Shown: positions 22,381 through 34,004 of the stretch, piece by piece
How positions within the stretch are numbered: position 1 is the first letter of the stretch
Layout of the letters: every line of letters begins with the position of its first letter
NCBI GenBank assembly: GCA_016617855.1
Contig: JAECUM010009709.1
Coordinates: forward strand, 22,325-86,324
DNA: 64,000 bases
Direction: 5' to 3'
DNA from: Megalonaias nervosa
Taxonomy: Eukaryota > Mollusca > Bivalvia > Unionida > Unionidae
Program-made: the position numbers and the translations under genes
Notes under the pieces: generated by a model
Seen by the model: the letters and a program-made list of their open reading frames with translations, nothing else
Databases searched by the model: none
What the model was told of the DNA's origin: nothing

Positions 22381-24088
22381 ATGCCTTTTCTATATTAAAA
22401 GTCTCACAGGTGACGCAAGCATATTTACTGATATAAATTTAAAAACTAATTTTAGATTTAAAATTTAATCGCAATATAGTTATAACAAAGTTTATTTAAT
22501 GGTGATTTTTTAGTGATTTGCACATTAATTGCGATAACAAAATTTCCACACCAAAATTATTGATCACTATGGTCTTTTACAGTTTCATTCATCTCCTGTA
22601 TGGATGTTCAACTATGAATGGGATAGAGGAGTAACATATAATAAGTTTTATTCTTAGCATATACATATGACATTTCTTCATAATGAAATTTAGCATGTTG
22701 TAAAATTTAACTAAAATAAATCTGAATTGACAGCTGTGTTTCTTTTCTCATTCACATGTATGAAGGAACATATTTGCATGGGAAAAGTAAGTATTATGTA
22801 AGAATTGAAATAAAAGACATGACATACCATACAGAAGATATATAGGAAGTTACTTAATTGCCTTGAATTTATTGGACTTATGTGCCCTTTTTATTTAATG
22901 CCCATGTTTTCCCAGGCTTTGTTTATAAATGACAACATTGATGTGTCTCTGTTTATGTTTGTAGTACAACTTCTTCCCAACTGCAGGCACATTAAAAAAC
23001 TGGTTTAAATGAGATCACCCCACTTGCTTGACTATGCCTAAAAATGTCGAAGCATGTTATCATTGAATTTGCTGTTAAGCATTTTTTGAGGAATTTATAT
23101 AATAATCTTCAAAGGAATTTTGATGGACAAGGTGCAAAATAAAGTGAATACATGCCACTTAAAGGTATGTGTAATCAAATTCTCCAAAATGACACCTGTA
23201 GCTGCAAAACCAATTGGAAGTGCATACATGAGCTGTGGGAGCTGTACTTTAGGGGACTTACCATTGACAACATTTCCACCCAGAAGTGATTGCCATGAGC
23301 TGCAGAGTTTTTAGCAACCATTACTGGTTATTTTCCCCTGCAATCCACTAAAACTGTTCCCTGAAGTGAACACAGGAATTCTAGTAACACTTCTGGTGAT
23401 TTTCTTTTTGTCTGTATAACTCAGAGTCTGTTCATTGTTAACAAGTTCATTAATTTCTAATTGCCTCAGCATCAAAGACTGCTTTTATATATCATTACTT
23501 TTAACAAGTTTGCGACTTATTTTGTTTAGGTAACTGGCTTGATCATGAATGTGGAGCATGTCAGCTTTTCTTTTTACTGCTGCCCACTGACAACATCTTC
23601 TGTTAATCAACATGATCATTTGGGTAACCAAAGCTAGATGGTTGATTACTCAATAACCAGTTTTGTGGTATAATATTCCTTAGTTCATGTTCCAACTTGA
23701 AATTTTGTTTTTGTCTGCTTTAAATAAAAAACTTGTTTGGTGTCCACAATATATTCTGTACTATTTTAAAATATTAAAATTTTTGTAAATATGGTATCTG
23801 GAAAATTAGAGGGTCCAGTTATTTAGATTAATTAAATTATCTATAATAAAACAAACTGTTGATGCCACTTTGTCAGTTTCAGTTTAGTATTATTTCTGCT
23901 TCATAATCGAGTCTCAAAAAATACTATAATAAATAAATGTATCTTCAACTGACAAGTGTCATATTGAATTTATTTGCATCTATTTAACTTTTCTAAAATT
24001 TCACAAATCAGACCTGAATCAACAGAGCAGTAGACAAATAATTTAATTATCAACATAACTGAAGTTCTACCTTGTGCACATGCCATCT
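22381..24088. other. GSAP intron, nothing recognised
   Basis: A 64-codon plus-strand frame at 23120-23314 has no similarity I recognise; otherwise AT-rich sequence. Confidence 0.45.
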
Positions 24089-24168
24089 GGTGTTCAGGCA
24101 AAGGGTGTTTAGGCAAAGGGTGTTTTAGGCAAAGGGTGTTTAGGCAAAGGGTGTTTTAGGCAAAGGGT
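24089..24168. repeat. 16/17-bp tandem repeat
   Basis: Five copies of GGCAAAGGGTGTTT(T)A, alternating between 16 and 17 bases by one T. Confidence 0.9.
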
Positions 24169-24778
24169 ACCAATTTTTATGAACCTATTTAAGAATACAT
24201 CATATTCTTACAAAGATGAGTTGCACAATGTGATTACTTGCACCAGATTTTCACATGGCTTGCCATTCACCTATATCGCTTTGCCAATAGCATAATCTGC
24301 TATGGGTCAGTATTTAGAGCTAAGTGTCATCTGATTATCATGTTCAAATGTTCCAGCAGATTACATCTTCTTTGTGAACATCTGCCTTTATGATGGCCAA
24401 TTTTGCAAAGGTTTTACAAATTATATTCAATGAAGGCCATGATAAATATATAACAAGAGACAAGATCATTGACTTGAGATACTGCAGTTTCAAACCTAGC
24501 CCTTGATTTCTTAAGTAATGGCATTCAAATTCACAGTGACACTTCTCAGTAATCTAGGTCACATTCTAAATTTAAACATTTTCAAGAAGATTAAAAAAAA
24601 ACAGCAACGTGCATTAGATCTGTGTGAAGTTAAGAGCCTAAGAATATAAAAATATAGGAATTTTTCATCTAGTTGGACAGGGTTATCCTCGCCCTGGGTC
24701 CAAAGTATTTTCAAGACTGTGCAGTTTTATTCATACATGCCAAAGGAAAATGCCAGAACAGATATTCCTAAAAGTATG

Positions 24779-25102
24779 TTACCACTCTGGTGGCCTAGTG
24801 GTTAGAGCATCTGTCTCGGATGCAGGAGGTCGTGGGTTCCATCCTCAGCCGAGTCATACCAAAGACTTACAAAAATGGTACTAACAGCTGCCTCGCTTGG
24901 CGCTCAGCATTAAGAGGTTAGTGTTAGGACTGGTCGGCCTGGTGTCAGGATAACGTGACTAGGTGGGACATCATGCTACATGTCTGCGGCAAAATGCTCC
25001 AGTGTTAGGCATCACTAGAACTGCCACACTGCAGACATCGTAGTGATATGACTGAAAAATTGTTAAAGCTACGTTAAAAATCCAAATCACTCAAATCACA
25101 CA
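24779..25102 (+). mobile_element. V-type tRNA-derived SINE, full length
   Basis: Head GGTGGCCTAGTGGTTAGAGC (A box) and GGTCGTGGGTTCCATCC (B box), a central domain with ATTAAGAGGTTAGTG and CTGGTCGGCCTGGTGTCAG, and a tail with TGACTGAAAAATTGTTAAAG. The dodecamer CCTAAAAGTATG flanks it at 24767-24778 and 25103-25114, a perfect target duplication. Related copies lie at 21267 and 29702. The central domain resembles that of bivalve V-type SINEs. Confidence 0.85.
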
Positions 25103-25479
25103 CCTAAAAGTATGGAATTACTTTTCACATAAAAAATGTCATTAACTTATATGTAAATGAATCGGAAGGATTTTTTAATCCACATTAAAATGATACCTAA
25201 ATTACTGAAAAGTGTCAGTGAAACATGAATACCATCACAAATTAAGGGATAGGAAACAGTTCAATTTCCCGAATTACTAACCTTGTCTCTTATTATATAT
25301 TTATTGAACAGGATTGAATCTTCAGTCTGACTCTGACCACTTTAGTCTCAAGTTTGTATCCAGTACCTGTGAGAATAAACTTAAACATTTTTTCAACCAA
25401 GTGACACTGTATAGATGAAAGAGATACAATGTATGTCAATGTGTAACTGCTAAATATGCACTAGAAGAGCATGGTTGAC

Positions 25480-26140
25480 TATGGAGAGCGAAGACCAAAA
25501 GGTCTTACTGTCTTGGACCTTTGGTCAAGGTATGCAATCTCAAACTAAAATTTACTATGCAGATACCATTAATTTCTTATTAGACTAATCATAATCATGA
25601 ACTCTGATCCTTTGACCACAAAATCCATAGGTTTCTTTTATTGCTCCAAGTACAAGCCCTCCACAGACTTTGGTTAAGGTACATGGTCAAAACTTAAGTT
25701 ATTATGCAAACCATTTTGCTCTTTCAGTCACAATGACCTTCATCTGCGACCATTAGACCCCAGAATTAATAAGTCTCTTCTTACTCTGTGTGAAAGTCAT
25801 CCAAACACTTTGCTGAAGGTACATTATAGAAAGTTGAAATGTTTGTGTAAAAACCTTTCTTTTTTGAGTCGCAGTAATCTTGACCTTTGATCCCAAAATC
25901 AATAGGCTTCTTACCTACCCAAAGTGCAAGCCATCCACAAAGTTTGGTCAAGGTTTGTGATGCAAAACTAATGTCACTGGGCAGAAACAATTTTTCTTCT
26001 TTTGGTCACAGGAAGCTTGACCTTTTGACTCCCAAAATAAAATGACTTTTATCTTATCCGAAGTGCAAGTAATCCATAAATTTTACTTCAGTTTTGTGAA
26101 TCAGAACTGATGCTATCACACACAAACCATTTTTGTTCTG
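25480..26140. repeat. Tandem array, unit about 130 bp, about 5 copies
   Basis: Consensus elements per unit: GACCTTTGATCCCAAAATCA, ATAGGCTTCTT, AAGTGCAAGCCATCCACAAA, TTTGGTCAAGGTATGTG and GCAGAAACCATTTTTCTTC. This type is widespread in marine invertebrate genomes. Isolated parts recur at 45400-45471, 48050-48240 and 60145-60240. Confidence 0.8.
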
Positions 26141-26219
26141 TCAGGTTTTTTTTCAGCCATACTAATTCCTAACATCTAACTAACAGTAATAATATTCTGT
26201 GATAATCAGTCTTTTTTCA

Positions 26220-26384
26220 CTTCAGAAAATGAAAAAGAACCTATTTATCAAACCTGAAGAAAGTGGCAGTGATGTACATCAGAGAATAAGCAAAAGGTGT
26301 TTTTCTGTTGGCAGAAGTGTTACAGTGAAGCAAGAGAATACCAAGGTGTTCCAATGGGGCCCAGCTACTCTGAGTGGAAATTGA
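26220..26384 (+). other. Candidate plus-strand terminal exon
   Basis: A strong acceptor-like tract (TTTTTTCACTTCAG) ends at about 26224. It is followed by an open frame to a TGA at 26384 reading KKNLFIKPEESGSDVHQRIS and ending TVKQENTKVFQWGPATLSGN. The frame lies 13 bases from the donor of the GSAP exon on the other strand. The VKQE motif recurs in another plus-strand candidate at 61345-61520. No family recognised; could be chance. Confidence 0.3.
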
Positions 26385-26396
26385 TGAATTACTCAC

Positions 26397-26552
26397 ACTC
26401 CCTATGCAGAAACACTATCATCCTGGATTCTTTGTCTGAGTCACTGTCTACATAAAGAAACTGTGCCTTCAAAAACATAGGCCGCTCCAAATTCAGTGAA
26501 AATACTCTCGTATTCTTGGCCTTAATCTCAGCCAAAAAGGCACTGTAAATCC
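26397..26552 (-). CDS. GSAP: GSAP exon (AEIKAKN..AQFLYVD segment)
   Basis: Exon of 156 bases: acceptor ATTTTTAG before GGATTTACAG, donor GGGAGT/GTGAGTAAT. It starts with two bases of a split codon and ends with one base, fitting 42631 (or a missing exon) upstream and 16719 downstream. The product holds IYSAFLAEIKAKNTRVFSLN and FLKAQFLYVDSDSDKESRMI, then VFLHRE. This corresponds to the GSAP stretch with VEIHPVNNVKVL and VQFLYP. The human protein has about 20 more residues before this block, so a short exon between 42.6 and 26.6 kb may be missing. Confidence 0.8.
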
Positions 26553-27473
26553 CTAAAAATATTTAACAAAAAGAAAAATATTAATTTAAAAAAAATATGA
26601 ACTAGAAAATATCAATGACTTACAAATCCCCAACTGAATTGCACATTCCATTGACATCCCCATACAGGAGCTCCAACCCCTAGAAAGCTCTATTCTAGAA
26701 CAGAAAATTTAGAGGGGAAATCACCTGCCCATCATTTAAAATAAAGAGGGAACTTTCTGAATATAGGGTAGATTTATCAAAGAAACAATGGTAAGACTTT
26801 AAAAATGTTAGGAGTAATTTTCACAGAATTGGCTGATTTTTGTTTTGTTTCCTTGTTTAAAAAAAATCAGCATGGATTATGCTATCATGCTTCTTAGAAT
26901 AGACACTGCTCTGATACTCTATCCCATCCCCAGAAAGTTACCCATTGGTCATAATGCAAAATCTGCACGTGTCTTCCTTCTATGTCTGCATACATAAAGA
27001 CTGAACAAAAAATATTTGACAAATTAAATGTCATTGTAATAGACATCTTTATATTGGTGTCAGCTCAGGATGACACCTCTCTTAGAGATGGTTACCTCAA
27101 GGACAACAAAACTACACAGTTTTAAAAATTTCTACCAAGTGATTTACAGAAGTACTGACATATGTGACATATAGACAGATGGACATTGATGGGTTTCACC
27201 TTATCCCCTAATAAAGCATGTGGATAAACAAAACATAATATAACATATGCAAATTGCATTCATACTCTAAATATACTGATCAAATTAGCATCAGCCAGAT
27301 GGAATAATCTTTGAGAAGTTTTTCTCCAAGAGTTACAACTATTATTTATATTTAAGTTGTATTTTGAGATTGATATTTGTTCATAAATGAAGGTAAGAGT
27401 TTAGGCCTACCTGATTATTTGTTATATTTGTAAACAATACACTACATACCTAACTTTTCCTATGATTGTAGAT
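26553..27473. other. GSAP intron, nothing recognised
   Basis: AT-rich, no coherent frame or repeat family seen. Confidence 0.5.
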
Positions 27474-27630
27474 CAGGGGTCTCAAACACGCAGCCTGCCA
27501 AGCCATATACCGTGGCCCGCAAAATGATTGGCATCAAAAGGTGTTATGAGATAACAAAGGTGGTGTGGCCCTTGGGCCATTGAAAATGCCCTCATGCAGC
27601 CCTCAGGGTGGTTTGAGTTTGAGACCCCTG
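27474..27630. mobile_element. hAT-type MITE, copy A (157 bp)
   Basis: Ends CAGGGGTCTCAAAC and its inverted partner GTTTGAGACCCCTG. Exact 8-bp target duplication TTGTAGAT (27466-27473 and 27631-27638). Same family as 59127-59304. Confidence 0.9.
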
Positions 27631-27775
27631 TTGTAGATTATATTTGAAGATGATTATTATTACAGGAAAACATGTTTACTTGGATCTGAGTTCAGGATAC
27701 TGGCATTCACCTCAGAAAAACATGGTCTACCTGATCTTTGCCAGGTAGCTTACTAAAATTGAAAAGACAATTTAG

Positions 27776-28050
27776 AATGTTCTGGAAATCAACTTTTGAC
27801 CCTCATTCTGGTCCTGTTACTGTGTCTTAACTTTTTATATTACTGTCATTTACATCAGAATTACTCATTCCTACCATACAATCTGTCATGTGGAATCAGT
27901 CTTTTAGTTGTGTTTCAGTTAATATTTGAGGGGATTTATTTATTTAATTATTCATTGAAATTACAAAGTGCTTTAGACTTTAAGACTAAATTGCTATTTT
28001 GGGATTACTGTGAATTCATTTTGGATTATATAATTGTGATACATTAAGAC
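27776..28050. repeat. Dispersed repeat, shared with 33167-33455
   Basis: Blocks GTTCTGTTATTGTGTCTTAA-like, GGGGATTTATTTATTTAATT, GTGAATTCATT and GATACATTAAGACT occur in the same order at both places. An 83-codon frame here is part of this repeat. Confidence 0.7.
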
Positions 28051-28340
28051 TGTTAGCACACCAACACTATTCCAGGCTACTGGCACATCAGCACATTCAA
28101 GACTGGAATTCATCCTGAACACCATTAGAATTCTTTCAGAATACTCTATACTTCTGGACTTGTGATAAAACTTTTAGGGCTATCTGGGATATAATGCACA
28201 GTCCTGTAAGTTCTTTTTTTCTACATATATTCTAGTGAAATTAAATATTTGTTGAATTTTACTAAACTTGTTGGTTCTCACTTTTTTCTGTTAATTAGTT
28301 TAAGACCAGAGAATTGTAACAAAACTTTGTTCACAACAAT

Positions 28341-28344
<4 letters not shown>

Positions 28345-28391
<47 letters not shown>
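28345..28391. repeat. (TA)n microsatellite
   Basis: About 23 TA units. The Ile-Tyr repeats in the frames at 28249-28466 come from this tract and are not proteins. Confidence 0.95.
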
Positions 28392-28394
<3 letters not shown>

Positions 28395-29227
28395 ACCTCC
28401 CTTGCATTCTTTCATCAACTTTTTTATTCTGTAGATGATGGCATTTAAGGGTTTGTAATAACACATTAAAAGCTTTCATAAAAGTTTGGATAGTTTTTGC
28501 TGATAAGTTTGAAATTATATTTTTCACTTGGAATGCACTGATAGCATGTAGGTTTCATTTTGGTTTATACTGCATTCCTGTCAGTTTTGTCTGTACTGTA
28601 ACTGCATTATTTTGTTTATCTTGCTCTCGTGTCACAAATTTTCAAGCTGCTGTGAAATTGCCAACTTTCTTGGAAAAAATGTGGCAACACTGAATCATGA
28701 TTTGTATTATTTAAAGGCCGTACTGAAATAGTTTGGAATATTGATTACTGCCCAACATGACAGTTCAGCCAGCAAAATAGTGTTTTAAAAGAACTAACCT
28801 TAACTGCAAATTCTGGTCCTTAGTAAACTACCACATAAATATCAAGGGGATATCACATAAGATCTCCATAGTGTTTGTGTGAATAAAATGAAATCTTTAT
28901 ATACCCTTGCTGGATCTCCTGCTGATATCAACTGTTCTTCCAACATCCCCATTTTTGTCATAGGTAGTAAATGCTACAAGTATAGAGATATATGTGTATC
29001 AATTAGCATGGCTTTAACAGTACTGTGTGACCTAATACATTCAATGGTATTTGGACAAAGTGAAGATTTTACATAAGCAAAGTGACTACAAGACAGACAG
29101 ACACATAAATCGATGTATAAACCAAATGAAGGATGAATGGACAAATAAATAGAGACAGACATATGCAGAGAGCTACTGTGTACTGGCAAAGAGACTGGCA
29201 GCTAAGCAAATACAATAACTGTTGAAT
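28392..29227. other. GSAP intron, nothing recognised
   Basis: A GACAGACAGACA run lies at 29091-29103. No family recognised. Confidence 0.45.
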
Positions 29228-29390
29228 ATTTCACTAAGCAGGTTTAAGTAACATTATAAGAAACACAACCAATGCAAGCTATCTCCCAAATATTATATCT
29301 TACTGATTTGACTAGTCTGATAAAAATTCTTTTTAAGATAAAGGGATAATTAATATGCATAGTCTTTGCCCATAACTGAAGTCATCCAAG
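29228..29390. repeat. Dispersed repeat, shared with 61566-61732
   Basis: Common blocks TTTCACTAAGCAGGTTTA, CATCTCCCAA-like, AAAAATTCTTT, AAGATAAAGG and GCCCATAACTGAAGTCA. Confidence 0.7.
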
Positions 29391-29701
29391 ATCTTGAAAA
29401 GTTCAATTTACAGATGAAGCTTTCACTTGTGGTCTACATAGTCACATGTCTTTAACATGACTTAAAATCATAATTCAAAGGTCGTTTTTTTTGGGGGGGG
29501 GGTGTAAGCCATGGGTTTAATTATTCTTGATAATTAAATCTGGAAGTGTTTCAGAAGAAAAGCACATTGAAGTATTTTTTTAAATTAAAAGTTAGAAATA
29601 AGAAGCATAAATTCCAAACAATCTGTAAGTAATGACATTGAATATATACTATGTCATCAAATGTTGCAACATACATATTATAACATATAAATGGCACCTT
29701 A

Positions 29702-30037
29702 ATCAGGCAATACTGTGTGTGTGTGAGATTTAGATTTTTAACGTAGCTTTAAAAAATTTTCAGTCATATCGCTATGATGTCTGCAGTGTGACAGTTTATA
29801 GTGATGTTTAGCACTGGGGCATCATGCCGCAGACATGTAGCATGATGTCCCACTCAGTAACATTATCCTGACACAAGGCTGACCAGTCCTAACTCTAACC
29901 TCTTAATGCTGAGTGCTAAGCAGGACAGCTGCTAGTACTATTTTAAAACGTCTTTGGCATGACTCAGCCAGGGTTCGAACCCTCGACCTCCTGCATCTGA
30001 GGCGGATGTTCTACCACTAGGCCACCGGAGCAGTTCC
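29702..30037 (-). mobile_element. V-type tRNA-derived SINE, nearly full length
   Basis: Minus-strand copy of the family at 24779-25102. Head with GGTGGCCTAGTGGTAGAACA and B box GAGGGTTCGAACCCTGG, central domain with AGAGGTTAGAGTTAGGACTGG, and tail ending in CTCACACACACACA. No clean target duplication seen. Confidence 0.85.
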
Positions 30038-32049
30038 TGGCAACACCAGCAAATGTCAAACTCTGTTTCGCCACAAACATATCAAATTGGTTTTAACTAT
30101 CTAAGAACTTCACAGGCATCAAGTTTCAATAAATAATTCTCTGCAAATATAAATTATAAATTTAGTACTACCTTTCCCAGAAATATGTTCTTTTTTTTAG
30201 CAAAATAAATATCGGAATAAAGCATGATTACTTGCAAACAAATATCTAAAACTGCATAAAGATATTCTGATCCCAAAGTACAACACTGCACAAAGTCTGT
30301 ACTTGTCTGCAAATGTACTGACTCTCTATTTCTATTTTATAATTTTTCATTAACTATAAATCACTAAGGTGTATTACTGTGCAATTTTCATAAATGTTCA
30401 ATTGAAATTTACGAATCTTGTATCGTAATATTTATTTTTTACTGGTGTTCATAATGTTTACATGAGGAAGATCTCTGCCACCCCAAACCTATGATTCTGA
30501 ATAGTCAATAACATAAATTACAATTCTTGAATTGTTTTAATTTAAACAGAAAAAATAGGTATTTTAAAAGTAAAAGAGACTTGCTTAAACTGCATATGAT
30601 TTGAGAACTATTTACAACTATGCTCAATTTTATTAATATGTGCTGTTTTTTTTAATAATAAAACTCAATAAAAATTTGGGGATTTAGAGCATATTTACCA
30701 AGTTTACTCAAAACTGGATTTAAAAGATAGTCTCAAGTGTGGTAACAAGTTCAGTCTATCCCATTCAACACAACACTACCTCATTCATGTCTGACCTTGC
30801 TCAACACTGAACTCATGTAAGATCTTGATTGTACGTATATAAACATATCAACCCATTACATACATGCAAAGTTTTCTGAGGCAAAATCAGGGAGACTGGT
30901 GTTCACAATCAGGGAGATTAGGTCCAAATCTGGGAGATTATCTCACAAAAGAATTTATGAACCTTCTCAAGAATCACTATCAGTGATTCAAAAACTTGTG
31001 ACACACTGGTACCTCAAATACTCAAACTTGTTGTTTTTTTTAAATATTTGCTGTGATTAAGTCTTGTAGAGAAGCTCTATTTGCAGCAATACATAAATCA
31101 TTTGAAGGTCTGAGTTCAAAACAGTCCCACTTAGCATTTATGTTACACGATATTAATGATGACTTTTTCCACTGTTACATCTTTCTGAATCTTCCTCAAC
31201 ATGCTGAAACACCACTCAGGATCTGCATAGTCGGGATTCAGGTAACCTGGGGTCTTTAGGGTCTGGTCATGAAATAGCTATCATATTTGCTGTAACTTAT
31301 TCAAAGAAGAACCTTACACTCCTGAAGAAGCAGCTCAGCTGTGTTTGGAGAAATGCCATCCAAGTTACTGTCATCTGCATCACTTTAGGCACATGATATG
31401 ATGATTTCTCATTTGTAGTGTGCTGCATACTTTTCAAGGTCATTTTTCCCCCATCGAAATGATCAAATGTGTGTCACAAGTTGTGCAGTACACTAAAGCT
31501 TTCTCTGTTTTCACTACATTTCACACATTTAAATTCATCTAAGTACTGTCGAACTTACAAGCATATTTCTTATTTCCGATGGTGTATTTTCCTTTGAATC
31601 TGTTAGTGTACATTTAAAACGTTATTATATTTTCAAATAGATCTAGAACTGTTTTATACTTGTCAGATTGCCTGCAAGATATTATACATGACACATTACT
31701 CAATATTGAAATACTGATGAGTAAAACAACTCAAATGTGTACAATAAATGAATCAGCTTGTGTTAGAAGTTGAGATTTGACTGGTTGTATGATTGATAAA
31801 CACTTGAATGATGGATTATAATAGTTGTAAAAGTCCACTGAATGCTGTTTAAGCTGGAGATACCAAGCTTGAAAGATGTTGCTTTAGCAGGAAATATCTA
31901 TACTTGGCTGATTTTTATTTCTGGGAGTTTTCTCTGCAAATTGGGAGATCAAAAGATGGGTCTTAAATCAAAAGACTACTGGACAATCCTGGAGACTTGG
32001 CATGCATACTATTAAGTTCTAGCATCTATACTATTAAGTTCTATCAATA
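30038..32049. other. GSAP intron; one diverged repeat unit
   Basis: At 30690-30830 a single unit of the approximately 150-bp family of 43920-44800 is recognisable (ACCAAGTTTACTCAAAACTGG..CTCATGTAAGATCTTGAT). Short motifs CAGGGAGATTA recur around 30880-30945. No gene found. Confidence 0.5.
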
Positions 32050-32460
32050 TCTGATAAAAAAAAAATGTCCTCCAGAGTGGTAGTAACTTCACCTCATTAA
32101 AACAGATCTTATCTGATCTTGAACTCATCCAAGTGAAGGATAATATAAGCCCATATTCCAAATTTAATCAAAATCTGATCAGTAATATGCTTACCAAAAT
32201 GATAACAAGCTAAATCAATTAGTTCCAAAATCACCTTGTTAATATGCATGGATCTAGCTCAATATCAAGTTCATCTGAAAGCATGATGAATCATGACATA
32301 AACTAATATTTCAAGTTTGATCAGAAATGTGGCTTCCAAAAGGATAACAAGCTCAGCCAATCAGATGTAAGATTACTTCAGTAATATTCACGTACCTCAC
32401 TCATTATCAAACTTCTACCAGATCTTACTGATATAAGTTCTGCATTAGTATTACAAAGGG
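32050..32460. repeat. Units of the approximately 150-bp repeat family (2-3 copies)
   Basis: Shares CACCTCATTAA, TGATCTTGAACTCATCCAAG, AATCAAAATCTGATCAGTAA and CAGCCAATCAGATG with the array at 43920-44800. Confidence 0.7.
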
Positions 32461-33166
32461 AGTTATCCTGTGCAGTCAACAGGGATTGCTCAGTTTGGCC
32501 TTAACCCTGATTGTCCACCACTGGGATAGATCATCTGTAGGGATCTTGTAAACAAGTGGCCCCAAGATGAGAGATTCATTGTTGCACTGAGAAGATGAAT
32601 GAGGTGAAGAAATTCCAGAGTTGCATATCTTTTCCTGGAGCAAATGAAACACTACTGAAATGATTCATGACACATTCCAGCCATAGGCATATATCGTTGA
32701 AGAGGATTCAGAACTACCTGCCCAAATGAATGAAATGATGGATCAAAGCAGGATGGATCAGGCGTTTTAGAAGGAATCTGAAGCAAGGCAATAGCAATCC
32801 AATCAATATCATGTCCTTATAACAACGAGTTATGTATATTTAATTTGTATCATGTGTTGGTTTTTGCCCATGATTATATGCTATGTGTATTTAATTTGTG
32901 TAATTCACCTTTGTCCATACTTGATGGCAGGAGTTGGGCCTTCCTAACTAATGTCTTTTTTTATAAACATGTTACATAGCTAATATTTCTCTATCATTGT
33001 CGATTATATATTAAGATTATTATTATTTGTATGTAAATATGTTTACTCAAGTCTTAATTTAGGACACTGATGTTCCCTTGGAAATTCCCTGTATACATGC
33101 TGTTTTCAATGTTTTTTATTAAATTTTTAACAAGAGACCTGACCTTCTTTAAAACTTAGAATATTC
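32461..33166. other. GSAP intron, old repeat-like sequence
   Basis: No family recognised. ATTTAATTTGT is repeated near 32835 and 32890. Confidence 0.4.
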
Positions 33167-33455
33167 TGGAAATGAATTTCATGGGAAAATAACCTTTATC
33201 CTGGTTCTGTTATTGTGTCTTAATATTTTTTTTTAAAGGAGAAGCAAACAGAAATTCTTCATTCTAAATCTTAATATCAGTCTTAGTGGAATCAATTTAA
33301 GTTGTCTGAGTTTATATTTGAGAGGATTTATTTATTTTAATTATTCATTTGAATTACAGTGTACAAAAGTCTTTACAGACTAAATCACTAATTTGGAATT
33401 ATAGTGAATTCATTCAAGGATATTATGGGTCATATCAATGATACATTAAGACTAC
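33167..33455. repeat. Dispersed repeat, shared with 27776-28050
   Basis: Same block order as the copy at 27776; several substitutions and small insertions. Confidence 0.7.
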
Positions 33456-34004
33456 AATAGTTTTAATTTGGTTTTACTACAGCAAGCAGATAATTTCCAA
33501 TTTATGAATTTAACATCAAATTATTTCTTTCCAATTGTAAGAACCTCTACACTGAACAATAGATATTCTACCCTTATTTGACAAGATCCATTGCAAAATT
33601 TCCTATCATAATCTTTTGTTGGACATCAAGATTTTAGTTGTTTAGTAGTTCAAGTAAAGGTTTGCTACAAAAAAGAAAAATGTTGTTCAAGCTTCTAACC
33701 ACAAAAAAACTGAAAACCATCATGACACTTCATCAAATGATTCGATAAATATTTACACAACCAATGTAGGTTATGAAACTGGATATTATTGAAGCTCTTT
33801 CTCGTTATCTTATCAGATATACATGGAAGACTCCAAATTAAATAGGTAACAGGTCTAAAAAGTTCTCTATAATACAAAAGTTTGAGACTTCACTTGTTAC
33901 TATAAATTACCTAAAGTCACCAATGTGAGATCTGTGTGGAAAAGTTTACATTGCCAGCAATTCAAACAACTTTTGCTATGCTATAACTTAGCCTAACGTT
34001 AAAT

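Noticed and set aside
24793..24856. tRNA gene at the A/B boxes
   Set aside because: A and B boxes are present, but they head a SINE with target duplication; the acceptor stem and a folded cloverleaf are not evident. The same holds for the heads at 11540, 20460, 30030 and 47200.
28249..28466. Frames with Ile-Tyr repeats on both strands
   Set aside because: Produced by the (TA)n tract; likewise the frames at 62992-63353.
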